Shown in pieces: positions 8,898 through 16,864 of a DNA stretch of 22,182 nt. The stretch covers positions 1 through 22,182 of the forward strand of contig JAHRXB010000105.1 of NCBI GenBank assembly GCA_019104905.1, in the 5' to 3' direction. The notes beneath the pieces are model-generated. The model was not told the DNA's origin. It saw only the letters and a program-made list of their open reading frames with translations, and did no database searches. Each line of letters starts with the position of its first letter. Positions within the stretch are counted from its first letter, which is position 1. The translations under genes were made by a program, and so were the position numbers. The DNA comes from Bdellovibrio sp. Lineage in GTDB: Bacteria; Bdellovibrionota; Bdellovibrionia; Bdellovibrionales; Bdellovibrionaceae.

Positions 8898-11282
8898 ATG
8901 CTCTTAAAAATTGTGACCTACATAATCCTGTCATCCCTGACCGCCCACGCTTTTGATGCGCAGGATATTTTGCTTTATTCTCTTTGCAAGAAAGACAGAA
9001 AAACCTGTTCATCCAGTGAGTTCAAACTTGTCGAGAAATTTGAGTTGCAGTGCCGGGTAGAGCAAGAGGGGCATCGGTGTCAGGAGTTGTCCGCCAAGAA
9101 TCCTGAGTGGGCACCGTTGATGAGGAAGTGTGATTTTGAAAGTCTTTGTAAAGAGTTTAAAGAGTATCAAAGTCAATCCGGTATAGCGTGTCTTCGTGGT
9201 TATAAAAACGCGATGGTGGATCTGGGAATTTCAATCAAAGATATGGCTTTTTCCCTGGGTGGATTTATAGAGGACAGTTGGGAGAAGTTTAAAAAAAGCA
9301 ATCGCGAGCGCGAAGCTTTTTTGAAGCAGTGTAATCAGTCGATTCTTTGCAAAAGAGATCTTGTGAAGGATGACCATCGGTATAATAATCTTCCCGATGA
9401 AAAGTTGGATAAATTCACGGCGACTTTTCTTTATGTTCAGGCCCAGGATATGAAGAATTTTAAAGCTTCGGCGGAACGAGTTCGTCCGAAGCCCTATGTG
9501 CCAATTTCAGAAAGAGAACGTGACGACATCGACTTAACAGAAGAACAAAAATTCAAGATGTCGGGCCTTTTGGATGCCGCTGAGGTCAAGATTAAAGAAC
9601 AGTACGATCGTTATCTTTGTTACAACAGAACAGCTCGTGAAGAGTTGAAATGTTATGCCGTTGGAAACGTGATCGATCCGACGCTTTTTGCTGGGTATTT
9701 TATTAAAGGCGCGCGTGTAGTCGCGGCGGCCGGTCGTCTTTCAAAAGTGGAAAAGGCCGGGGTTGAAGTTGAAAAATCCGTTGCTACTATGACGGCACGG
9801 TCCACCTTTAAAACTCGCGGAGAATTGATCGATAAATATCTTCACTATTCCCCGGCGACGACGGCTCAGAATGAAAAATGGATTGCGCAAGCCGAAAAGG
9901 GAACTCGGGCTAAGATGACCTTCTTCGATGTTGAAAACAGTCAGATGAAGGTTTTGAACGACACCTTGAAGGACAAGAATCTGGTCACCAGCCTAACGAA
10001 CTATCACAAGGATATTTTGTTTTCCAAGATGGAGGACCTCCAAAAAGAATTCCCTAATCTGATCATTGATAAGTATTCAGATTTTAAGTCTTCTCGTTTT
10101 GCTTTTAGCGGAAGTGTTCCTAAGGACATTGAAAAACGATTGGATAAGATCTTCCGAGAAACCAATGAGGAATTTTCAAACTACCTTAAAGACAATAAAA
10201 TTCTTCGCACCGAGGACAGTGCCGAGACCTGGTTCCGGGGCGGAGTGGGGCACTCGGCAGACCAAGCCAACTTAGCGGCCCGGTATTCACGAGGTCAGAA
10301 TAATAACGTTGTACAAAACTATGCTCAAGATTCCATGCAGCAGTCGATGAGTCGCCAGCTCAGCAGTTTGGATCGCCAGCGAAAAGGAATTCGTGATGAG
10401 GTGGGACGAACGGGCATGGCTGAGGGGCAAACTCTTCATCAAGATGTTTTTGATATAGTTCGTAAGAATCAAGGAGAGCCGGAGAAGATTTCTCAAGCCT
10501 TGACGAAGCGATTTGCCTTGAGCGAACTTCCACGCAGCACCGTTTTAAAAATTCAAGAATATGTGAAAGCGACGGACAGTTTCTCTCCGGGAATTCATAT
10601 TGCCAGTCGGGAAGTGGCTCATCTGAATGATGCGGCTCAAGGCGGGCTTTCCGCCGATATCATTGGTTTGGGGGCTGCGAATTTAAAAGGCACCGCCGAA
10701 GCTTTAGCGTCCGCAAAGAATGTGGATCAAGCTTTGGAGCTGACCCGTACTGCCGAAAAGGCCGTGACCCAAAGTTTTAAGGATCAAAAAAAGTACTTTG
10801 AAGAAGTCATTCGCCGATCGGTCAGCCAAGGGAAGCTTAAGACTTTGTGCTCGGGGGATGATTGCGTTTCAGTGGCCGTGAGTCCCTTGAATGAGGCTGA
10901 AAAAACTAAGATCTTAGCGGGTCTTGCCGATAGTAAGTATTCCGGTGGCTATCGTTTGGCATTTATTCCTGAAGGTGTGGCGGCGGCAGAGACACGCAAT
11001 GCGCTGGCCACTCATGGGGAGTCGATGGAAAAAATCTTGCGTAAAACTTTAGGGGCATCGATGGAACCGCGGAAATTGCAGGGTCTGACTTTTGGGGTCG
11101 ATATGAAGACTCAAAAGTTGAATCAGGGTTCCGTGAAATTGCTTATCGGGGAAGCTCCGGGAGTGCGCTTGACAGAGAAAGACCGGGTTTTGATTGAAAG
11201 AACTTTCCGGCAAGCTGTCGAAGAGTTGAATCAAGAGGTTTCCAAAGAAGGCGTTCAGGCTATGTATCGAGCCACGCACTAG
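8898..11282 (+). CDS. Large exported Cys-rich protein of unknown function
   Basis: I do not recognise this 794-residue protein. It has a Sec signal peptide (MLLKIVTYIILSSLTAHA, cut before Phe19). An N-terminal region to about residue 255 is charged, helical and rich in Cys (11 Cys, several as short pairs). A hydrophobic Ala/Gly stretch at about 262-282 (GYFIKGARVVAAAGRLSK) is followed by a long, mostly helical, highly charged remainder. That part contains ETWFRGG near its middle and a Cys pair in LCSGDDC at about 650-656. ATG 8898 is preferred over the TTG at 8895; GAGG lies 12 nt upstream. Even Cys numbers per region suit an oxidising compartment. The architecture resembles secreted effectors or toxins, but no catalytic motif was identified. 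Confidence 0.85.
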   Translation: MLLKIVTYIILSSLTAHAFDAQDILLYSLCKKDRKTCSSSEFKLVEKFELQCRVEQEGHRCQELSAKNPEWAPLMRKCDFESLCKEFKEYQSQSGIACLRGYKNAMVDLGISIKDMAFSLGGFIEDSWEKFKKSNREREAFLKQCNQSILCKRDLVKDDHRYNNLPDEKLDKFTATFLYVQAQDMKNFKASAERVRPKPYVPISERERDDIDLTEEQKFKMSGLLDAAEVKIKEQYDRYLCYNRTAREELKCYAVGNVIDPTLFAGYFIKGARVVAAAGRLSKVEKAGVEVEKSVATMTARSTFKTRGELIDKYLHYSPATTAQNEKWIAQAEKGTRAKMTFFDVENSQMKVLNDTLKDKNLVTSLTNYHKDILFSKMEDLQKEFPNLIIDKYSDFKSSRFAFSGSVPKDIEKRLDKIFRETNEEFSNYLKDNKILRTEDSAETWFRGGVGHSADQANLAARYSRGQNNNVVQNYAQDSMQQSMSRQLSSLDRQRKGIRDEVGRTGMAEGQTLHQDVFDIVRKNQGEPEKISQALTKRFALSELPRSTVLKIQEYVKATDSFSPGIHIASREVAHLNDAAQGGLSADIIGLGAANLKGTAEALASAKNVDQALELTRTAEKAVTQSFKDQKKYFEEVIRRSVSQGKLKTLCSGDDCVSVAVSPLNEAEKTKILAGLADSKYSGGYRLAFIPEGVAAAETRNALATHGESMEKILRKTLGASMEPRKLQGLTFGVDMKTQKLNQGSVKLLIGEAPGVRLTEKDRVLIERTFRQAVEELNQEVSKEGVQAMYRATH

Positions 11283-12235
11283 GGTTGCTGGCAAATCCGT
11301 TCCAAATGTTCTCGGAATTCTTGGGGCTTTTTTAGAACTTTGATTTCGTCAAAGACCTGTTTGGCTTCGGCGTTCTTTAGCGATAAAGCTTTGAGCCATT
11401 GTTTCGTGCGGGACACCGCAAAGTAATCATTGATATACAAAGTGCTGGCTTCAAAAAACTGGGGCAGTAAAAGTTTGGTCTGCTCCCAACTCATCTCGGT
11501 GACTTGTTCTTTGTTCACACTTTGTTTGATCTGCTGAAAAATATAGGGATTGCTTAGAACTCCACGGCCGATCATGTAGTCTTCACACTGAGTCACTTCC
11601 ACACAGCGATGAAAATCCGCGACGTTCCAGATTTCTCCGTTGGCGACGATTTTCAATTTTGTTTTTTCTTTGATTTGCGGAATCCACTCCCAATAGGCGG
11701 GCGGGCGGTAGCCATCGGTTTTAGTGCGACAGTGTACAGTGAGCCAGGTGGCGTTGGCCTCTTGCACCGCCTGGGCGATATCCAGGCATTTGCTGGGATC
11801 ATCAAATCCCAAACGAATTTTTGCCGTGACGGGGATTTCAGAAGGAACGGCTTTGCGAACGGTGTCGACAATAGTGAAAACTCGGTCGCAGGATTTAAGC
11901 AAAGAAGCTCCGCCATCGTGGCGATTCACGGTTTTTGCGGGGCATCCGAAGTTGAGATCAATACCAAGGGCTCCCAGCTTGACGGCTCTTTGGGCATTAA
12001 GCGCTAAGGGTTCAGCGTGTCCGCCCAGAAGTTGCACAAAGACCGGAGTTCCCCAGCGGGTGCGGGAGTGGGTTTTGAGTTCGGGACAGTTTTTATAAAA
12101 AACACTCTCAGGATGCAGACGATCGGTGACACGAAGAAACTCGGTCACGCATTGGTCAATTCCGCCAAGGCGGGTGAGGGTGTCACGCATCACCCAATCC
12201 ACCACACCTTCCATCGGAGCTAAAAAAAGTTTCAT
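11279..12235 (-). CDS. dusC: tRNA-dihydrouridine synthase, DusC type
   Basis: An FMN-dependent enzyme that makes dihydrouridine in the tRNA D-loop (position 16 for characterised DusC). The 318-residue protein follows the DusC pattern closely: LAPMEGVVDW (5-14), TEFLRV (31-36), NCPEL, VQLLGG, DLNFGCPAKTVN with catalytic Cys98, KIRLGF, VHCRTK, ANGEIW and MIGRG. It is the last gene of the ychJ-EVE-dusC unit, starting 3 nt after the EVE stop with no good Shine-Dalgarno, which suggests translational coupling. Its TAG shares the palindromic CTAG (11279-11282) with the stop of the convergent exported protein gene. Confidence 0.95.
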   Translation of the reverse strand: MKLFLAPMEGVVDWVMRDTLTRLGGIDQCVTEFLRVTDRLHPESVFYKNCPELKTHSRTRWGTPVFVQLLGGHAEPLALNAQRAVKLGALGIDLNFGCPAKTVNRHDGGASLLKSCDRVFTIVDTVRKAVPSEIPVTAKIRLGFDDPSKCLDIAQAVQEANATWLTVHCRTKTDGYRPPAYWEWIPQIKEKTKLKIVANGEIWNVADFHRCVEVTQCEDYMIGRGVLSNPYIFQQIKQSVNKEQVTEMSWEQTKLLLPQFFEASTLYINDYFAVSRTKQWLKALSLKNAEAKQVFDEIKVLKKPQEFREHLERICQQP

Positions 12236-12238
12236 GGA

Positions 12239-12697
12239 TTAAAGGCCGCCCATTTTTTTGACGATGTCGAAGTGTTTTTTCTCGACCGGCTGTACGGACA
12301 AGCGGGAGCCTTTTTGCAGAACCACCATGTCTTGCAGCTTTTCATTGGTACGAAGATCACTAAGGCTCACGACCTCTTTGAATTTTTCAACGTATTCGAC
12401 TTCCACGCAATACCAGATCGGTTTTTCTTTGCTGGCCTTGGCGTCGAAGTATTCTGACTTTTTATCAAATTGAGTTTTATCGGGGGCGGCTATTTTTGAA
12501 ATCTTCGCCAGTCCCGCAACACCCGAAGGTTCGGCGTTAGAGTGATAGAATAAAACCGCATCACCGACTTGCATGTCTTTCATCATGAAGTTGCGCGCTT
12601 GGTAGTTGCGCACACCCTCCCACCAGGTTGTTTTGTCTTTTTTAAGTTGGTCGATCGAAAAAACATCCGGTTCGGATTTCATGAGCCAGTATTTCAT
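12239..12697 (-). CDS. EVE-domain protein (modified-base binding fold)
   Basis: A 152-residue single EVE domain (the PUA-like fold of thymocyte nuclear protein 1). Characteristic positions are KYWLMKSEPDVFSI at the start, WWEGVRNYQARNFM, GDAVLFYHSN, and GVAGLAKI. Family knowledge: EVE/YTH/PUA-like folds hold a flipped modified base in an aromatic pocket, and bacterial EVE proteins are linked to modified DNA or RNA. This copy is not fused to a nuclease. It sits between ychJ and dusC, which points to an RNA role by context only. The ychJ TAA is directly followed by this ATG, and GGAG 9 nt upstream lies in the ychJ 3' end. Confidence 0.93.
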   Translation of the reverse strand: MKYWLMKSEPDVFSIDQLKKDKTTWWEGVRNYQARNFMMKDMQVGDAVLFYHSNAEPSGVAGLAKISKIAAPDKTQFDKKSEYFDAKASKEKPIWYCVEVEYVEKFKEVVSLSDLRTNEKLQDMVVLQKGSRLSVQPVEKKHFDIVKKMGGL

Positions 12698-13090
12698 TTA
12701 TTTTTTCTCCGCTTTGATCTTTCCGGATTTGAAAAACCACTGACCGGCTTGTTTGCGGAAGGTGCTGACTTCATGATGGATGTACTCTTCATCGTCCACG
12801 GTATAGAACGCCTTAAACTCGACCGTGCCTTTGGTGCCTTTTTCTTCGGCCTTCAAAATTTCAAGTTTCAAGAACTGGGCTCGCTCCGCCCACTCTTGGT
12901 TGGCCTCGTCATCAATCAGATCCAGAGTTTGAGGATCAGTCGTATCACGAAGATACGCCATTTGATTCTTCGCAAAGGCACTATAGCGAGAACGCATCAA
13001 AGCTTCCGCCGTCGGCGCGACCTCTTTGCCAGAATGATAAACACCACAACACTCAAGATATTCTTTTTCAGACCCACAAGGACATTTCAT
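12698..13090 (-). CDS. ychJ: YchJ-family SEC-C zinc-motif protein (UPF0225)
   Basis: A 130-residue protein opening with the SEC-C zinc motif KCPCGSEKEYLECCG (Cys 3, 5, 14, 15). It is followed by the YchJ NTF2-like domain with ALMRSRYSAFAKNQMAYL and later VEFKAFY. The exact role of YchJ is not established; SEC-C motifs bind zinc and occur in proteins that contact the translation or secretion machinery. First gene of the minus-strand unit ychJ-EVE-dusC. No good Shine-Dalgarno precedes the ATG, and the start codon lies inside a small inverted repeat (13080-13096). Confidence 0.92.
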   Translation of the reverse strand: MKCPCGSEKEYLECCGVYHSGKEVAPTAEALMRSRYSAFAKNQMAYLRDTTDPQTLDLIDDEANQEWAERAQFLKLEILKAEEKGTKGTVEFKAFYTVDDEEYIHHEVSTFRKQAGQWFFKSGKIKAEKK

Positions 13091-13096
13091 ATGTCC
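13080..13096. repeat. Inverted repeat spanning the ychJ start codon
   Basis: GGACAT (13080-13085) and ATGTCC (13091-13096) flank a 5-nt loop holding the ychJ start codon (CAT on plus). It could mask translation initiation or be an operator. The arms are short, so chance is possible. Confidence 0.3.
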
Positions 13097-13123
13097 GCGA
13101 CCCTACCAGAATTCCCGCCCCGG

Positions 13124-13138
13124 AGGTACGCCGTACCT
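13124..13138. repeat. Palindrome in the ychJ / dehydrogenase divergent promoter region
   Basis: AGGTAC (13124-13129), GCC, GTACCT (13133-13138): perfect 6-bp arms in the 151-nt region between divergent genes. GGTACC with a following T-run recurs near 13193. A candidate operator; no regulator is known. I see no convincing -35/-10 pair in this gap. Confidence 0.3.
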
Positions 13139-13241
13139 TTTTGCAGTGCGCAGCATCAAGAATGGGGCGATTTCGACACAAAGGGAAGCTGGTACCTTTT
13201 CGGGGGCGGGGCTGTTATCGTTTTTTGGGTGAGGTGACATT

Positions 13242-14003
13242 ATGGCGAAATGGGCTTTGATTACCGGGGCGACGTCGGGAATTGGTTGGGCGACAGCTTT
13301 GGCTTTGGCGGGGCAGGGGTATTCCATTCTGGCGACAGGGCGTCGCTTGGAAAAGCTTCAGGAACTCGAAAAAAATTTAAAAGCTCAGTTTCCGGCTGTC
13401 AGTGTGAAGACGGCGGCTTTTGATGTCTCGGATCGTTTCGAGGTCAGTGAGTTTTTAAAAACATTTTCGAGTGATGTCGCGCACGTCGATGTTCTTGTGA
13501 ACAACGCCGGACTTGCGAAAGGCGTCGATAAGATGCAAGAGTCCTCCTTGGATGACTGGGAAACCATGATCGACACCAATATCAAAGGATTGCTTTTTAT
13601 GACCCGAGGAGTGGTCGAACACATGGTTCGCCGAAACTCAGGGCACATTGTCAATCTGGGGTCTGTGGCCGGGAGATGGACTTATCCTGGCGGCGGTGTT
13701 TATTGCGCGACCAAATTCGCCGTGCGAGCCTTGTCAGAGGGACTGCGCATGGATCTTCTTGGCAGCAAAATTCGTGTGACCAATATTGAACCAGGAATGG
13801 TGCACACAGAGTTTTCTTTGGTGCGTTTTGAGGATGCCGCCAAGGCGGACAAAGTCTATGAAGGCATGACTCCTTTAACTGCGCAGGATATTGCCGAGAC
13901 CATCGCGTGGTGCGTGGCTCGCCCGGCTCATGTGAATATTCAGGAGCTTGTTATTTACCCAACTGACCAAGCCCATGTAGGCCAAGTCGCCCGTAAGAGT
14001 TAA
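13242..14003 (+). CDS. NADP-dependent short-chain dehydrogenase, YdfG type
   Basis: A 253-residue classical SDR. The cofactor loop TGATSGIG is at 8-15, an ATGRR motif after strand 2 suggests NADP preference, NNAG is at 87-90, and the catalytic Ser141-Tyr154-Lys158 triad lies within GSVAGRWTYPGGGVYCATK. The downstream IEPGMVHTEFSLVRF and the end PAHVNIQELVIYPTDQAHVG match the E. coli YdfG group, which oxidises serine, threonine and other 3-hydroxy acids and reduces malonic semialdehyde. GAGGTGA precedes the ATG. First gene of a probable five-gene plus-strand operon; fumC follows after 32 nt. The physiological substrate is inferred from the family. Confidence 0.92.
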   Translation: MAKWALITGATSGIGWATALALAGQGYSILATGRRLEKLQELEKNLKAQFPAVSVKTAAFDVSDRFEVSEFLKTFSSDVAHVDVLVNNAGLAKGVDKMQESSLDDWETMIDTNIKGLLFMTRGVVEHMVRRNSGHIVNLGSVAGRWTYPGGGVYCATKFAVRALSEGLRMDLLGSKIRVTNIEPGMVHTEFSLVRFEDAAKADKVYEGMTPLTAQDIAETIAWCVARPAHVNIQELVIYPTDQAHVGQVARKS

Positions 14004-14035
14004 AATATTTTTCATAATCAGGGAGGATAATCGCA

Positions 14036-15427
14036 ATGGCACAGAATGGATTTCGAACTGAAAAAGACACCATGGGTGAGGTGATGGTTCCGGCAGATAA
14101 ATTCTGGGGAGCTCAAACGCAAAGATCCACACAGAACTTTCGCATTGGTGGGGATCGTTTTCCTCGCGAGATGATTCGTGCCTTGGGAATTCTTAAAAAA
14201 TGTGCGGCCCTGACTAATCACAAGTTGGGGATTTTGGATGACAAGAAAACCGAGGTCATCGTGAAAGCGGCCGACGAAGTCATTGCCGGAAAGTGGGATG
14301 CTCATTTTCCTCTCGTGGTTTGGCAGACCGGCTCAGGGACACAAACCAACATGAATGCCAATGAAGTGATCGCCAATCGGGCGATGGATATGTTGGGCAT
14401 TCGGCTTCCCAGTAAAGAGATTCATCCCAATGATGATGTGAATAAAGGGCAATCTTCCAACGACACCTTCCCCACGGCGATGCATATTGCGGTGGCTGAA
14501 CAAATTGATCACCGTCTGTTGCCGATGATGGAGAAGCTGCATAAAGCCTTGGAGCATAAGCAAAAAGAATTCAAAGATATCGTCAAAATTGGTCGTACCC
14601 ACTTGATGGATGCGACCCCTTTAACCTTGGGACAAGAGTTTTCAGGTTACGCCACCCAAATGAAACACTCCGTGCAAAGAGTGAAAAACACATTGCCTCA
14701 TCTGTATGAGTTGGCCTTGGGAGGCACTGCAGTGGGGACGGGGTTGAACACGCATCCTCAGTTTGCGATGGAAGCGGCGAAATCCATTGCACATGAGACA
14801 AAGATCCCCTTTGTTTCGGCGGAAAATAAATTTGAGGCTTTGGCTTCCCATGATGCTCTGGTCGAGGTCAGTGGTGCTTTAAACTCGGTGGCCGTGTCTT
14901 TGATGAAGATTGCCAACGATATTCGCCTTTTGGGGTCCGGTCCTCGTTGTGGGATCGGTGAGCTGCAGCTTCCTGAAAATGAACCCGGCAGCTCGATTAT
15001 GCCCGGTAAAGTGAATCCGACTCAGAGTGAAGCCATGACCATGGTCTGTGCGCAAGTGATGGGGAATCATGTGGCAGTCAGTATTGGGGGGGCTACGGGC
15101 CATTTTGAGTTGAACGTCTTTAAACCTCTGATTGTTTTTAACGTGCTGAACTCAATTCGCTTGTTAGCCGACGCCTGCGAGTCTTTTACGGACCACTGTG
15201 TGACGGGAATTCTAGCGAACCAGAAGCAAATTCGGAAGCATCTGGAGCATTCGTTGATGTTGGTCACGGCTCTGAACCCTCATATTGGTTATGATAATGC
15301 CGCTAAAATCGCGAAAACTGCCCACAAAAATGGCACAACACTGCGCGAAGAAGCTATCAATCTTGGACTCCTTTCTGGCGAAGAATTTGATAAGATAGTA
15401 AAACCAGAAGATATGGTGGGACGGTAA
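14036..15427 (+). CDS. fumC: Fumarase C (class II fumarate hydratase)
   Basis: An iron-independent homotetrameric TCA-cycle enzyme that interconverts fumarate and (S)-malate. The 463-residue length is normal. It starts with the FumC pattern [20 protein letters not shown]. It carries [35 protein letters not shown], and the superfamily signature [11 protein letters not shown] at about 318-328 with the catalytic Ser. AGGGAGG lies shortly before the ATG. It is downstream of the YdfG-type gene and 23 nt upstream of an unknown gene, all on one strand. The closely related aspartase is less likely, since the fumarase motifs match throughout. Confidence 0.97.
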   Translation: MAQNGFRTEKDTMGEVMVPADKFWGAQTQRSTQNFRIGGDRFPREMIRALGILKKCAALTNHKLGILDDKKTEVIVKAADEVIAGKWDAHFPLVVWQTGSGTQTNMNANEVIANRAMDMLGIRLPSKEIHPNDDVNKGQSSNDTFPTAMHIAVAEQIDHRLLPMMEKLHKALEHKQKEFKDIVKIGRTHLMDATPLTLGQEFSGYATQMKHSVQRVKNTLPHLYELALGGTAVGTGLNTHPQFAMEAAKSIAHETKIPFVSAENKFEALASHDALVEVSGALNSVAVSLMKIANDIRLLGSGPRCGIGELQLPENEPGSSIMPGKVNPTQSEAMTMVCAQVMGNHVAVSIGGATGHFELNVFKPLIVFNVLNSIRLLADACESFTDHCVTGILANQKQIRKHLEHSLMLVTALNPHIGYDNAAKIAKTAHKNGTTLREEAINLGLLSGEEFDKIVKPEDMVGR

Positions 15428-15450
15428 GGTCCCCGGAGGGGCGAAAGCAG

Positions 15451-16383
15451 ATGAATCCTTTATTGGCAAAAGCGAACTGGATGGAGCGCGATGATATTCG
15501 CCCTTATGTATTTGTTCGTCCAGAAAACCAAATCGCTCAGCCGGGTTCGGTTCATCGTCTCAACTGGTTTCAGCAGGAACCCATTTTCAAAGATCCTCTC
15601 GATATCAGCGAGTTGGCCTTTGCCGATCGCCTTTATTCTTTAGAAGAGCGTGCCTTTGGGCCCTCCAACATGGCGATGCCTCGCTGGGTTTTTTATGACT
15701 GTGCGGTCATGCCTGGATTTGTTGCGGGGTTTGCCGCGAAGCCCTCGGCTTTAACGAAAGAAATGCGCGACGCTCTTGATCCCAAAAAGTTTCCCGCGAC
15801 GGGTTCCCCAATAAAAACCTCCAGCGTGCTGAAGGAAGTGACTTCTTTAGATGAAATGGATTGGATTCCCCTGTCCTTGTTTATCATTATTCCGACAATG
15901 CACAAAGGCGAGTGGGTGGCTCACAATCTTTGTTCGGTGAATTCGCTTGTTCCCGAGGGACAGGGATTCTATGGCTTGGGGTTCCTTTCTAAGGCCTTCG
16001 GATTGTGGTATGCTAACGTAGATCAGTGTTCAGGTATGACCCAGTGGGGAAGTCCGGCTTTAAAACTTCACTCTCATTATGGCCATCTGGAGGTGATTGG
16101 AGCTTATGCTCCAGTGCACTCTCACGCAAAAACGATCACTTATCGTGTTCAGGTAAACACGAATTGCTGGGAAAAGTTTTTTAATAAAGAACCCGACCTG
16201 GCGTTTTTGGAAAATTATGGTCCGACCGGGACCTTCATTGATCCGAAAAGTGAAGAGAGTATGTTAGACTTTCAGAAGCGTATTGAGCGTAGTGAAGGTC
16301 CCTTCTTCCTCAGTGCAGGTGAAATTGCACAGAAGAAGTTGGATGAAAAATTGATGATTTATAGTTTGAAACAACAATACTAG
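15451..16383 (+). CDS. Conserved-looking cytoplasmic protein of unknown function
   Basis: I do not recognise this 310-residue protein. It has no signal peptide or clear membrane helix. The sequence is rich in aromatic residues and looks like a globular alpha/beta enzyme. Segments that stand out are WVFYDCAVMPGFVAGFAAKP near 88-107, LSLFIIIPTM, GQGFYGLGFLSKAFGLWYAN, and a His-rich stretch with KLHSHYGHLEVIG and APVHSHAKT. The clustered His could bind metal, but this is a guess. A strong GGAGGG lies about 10 nt before the ATG. It is spaced 23 nt after fumC and 13 nt before the zinc-ribbon gene, so probably in the same transcript. Confidence 0.85.
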   Translation: MNPLLAKANWMERDDIRPYVFVRPENQIAQPGSVHRLNWFQQEPIFKDPLDISELAFADRLYSLEERAFGPSNMAMPRWVFYDCAVMPGFVAGFAAKPSALTKEMRDALDPKKFPATGSPIKTSSVLKEVTSLDEMDWIPLSLFIIIPTMHKGEWVAHNLCSVNSLVPEGQGFYGLGFLSKAFGLWYANVDQCSGMTQWGSPALKLHSHYGHLEVIGAYAPVHSHAKTITYRVQVNTNCWEKFFNKEPDLAFLENYGPTGTFIDPKSEESMLDFQKRIERSEGPFFLSAGEIAQKKLDEKLMIYSLKQQY

Positions 16384-16396
16384 ATAGGAAGAAAAA

Positions 16397-16837
16397 ATGT
16401 CGATGAATACCCTGCCCCCCGTCGCGAAATCTTTTTTTGCGTTCTGTAAGAAATGTGATGCAGATAGATACCATGTGGTCCTGGCTCACACGTCGTCGAC
16501 TTCCGCGAAAATCAAATGTGAAATTTGTGGATCTCAAAAAACCTATTCTCTTCCGAAAGCGCAAACTCGCACTGGCAAGCCTTTGACGGGTGCGGCGGCG
16601 AAAAAACGTGAACAAACTATGAGTTCTCGCAAATCCAGTCATCGCAATGAATATGAAATGTTGATGGCCAACGAGGGCGCCCCCACGGCAAGCTACAACA
16701 TGAAGGCGAAGTTTGAAAAGAACACCAAACTTCAACATCCTAAATTTGGCATGGGTTTCATTAAAGATGCTTTGTCTGATAAAATCGAAGTGGTTTTTGA
16801 AGACGAAGTTCGTACCTTGATTCACAACAGAACATAA
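16397..16837 (+). CDS. Zinc-ribbon protein with a C-terminal PcrA/UvrD-like Tudor module
   Basis: A 146-residue protein in three parts. An N-terminal zinc ribbon has Cys 17/20 (CKKC) and 41/44 (CEIC). A basic low-complexity middle runs from about 55 to 85. The C-terminal segment (about 110-146) contains LQHPKFGMGFIKDA and IEVVFEDEVRTLIHN. That last segment has the pattern of the C-terminal Tudor-like domain of PcrA/UvrD, which binds RNA polymerase (H-x-x-FG-x-G-x-V then a strand ending in V-x-F and x-T-L). The helicase 27 nt downstream lacks such a tail. AGGAA lies 6 nt before the ATG. The domain call is by pattern, not by alignment. Confidence 0.85.
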   Translation: MSMNTLPPVAKSFFAFCKKCDADRYHVVLAHTSSTSAKIKCEICGSQKTYSLPKAQTRTGKPLTGAAAKKREQTMSSRKSSHRNEYEMLMANEGAPTASYNMKAKFEKNTKLQHPKFGMGFIKDALSDKIEVVFEDEVRTLIHNRT

Positions 16838-16864
16838 TCTTTTATCTGAATTTAGCGCGGTAAA

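Noticed and set aside
12569-13237. 222-residue open frame on the plus strand ending just before the YdfG-type gene
   Set aside because: It is antisense to the EVE and ychJ genes, both firmly identified, and shows no protein motif of its own.
14036-15427. Aspartate ammonia-lyase instead of fumarase
   Set aside because: The family shares the [11 protein letters not shown] signature, but the N-terminal and central motifs follow FumC.
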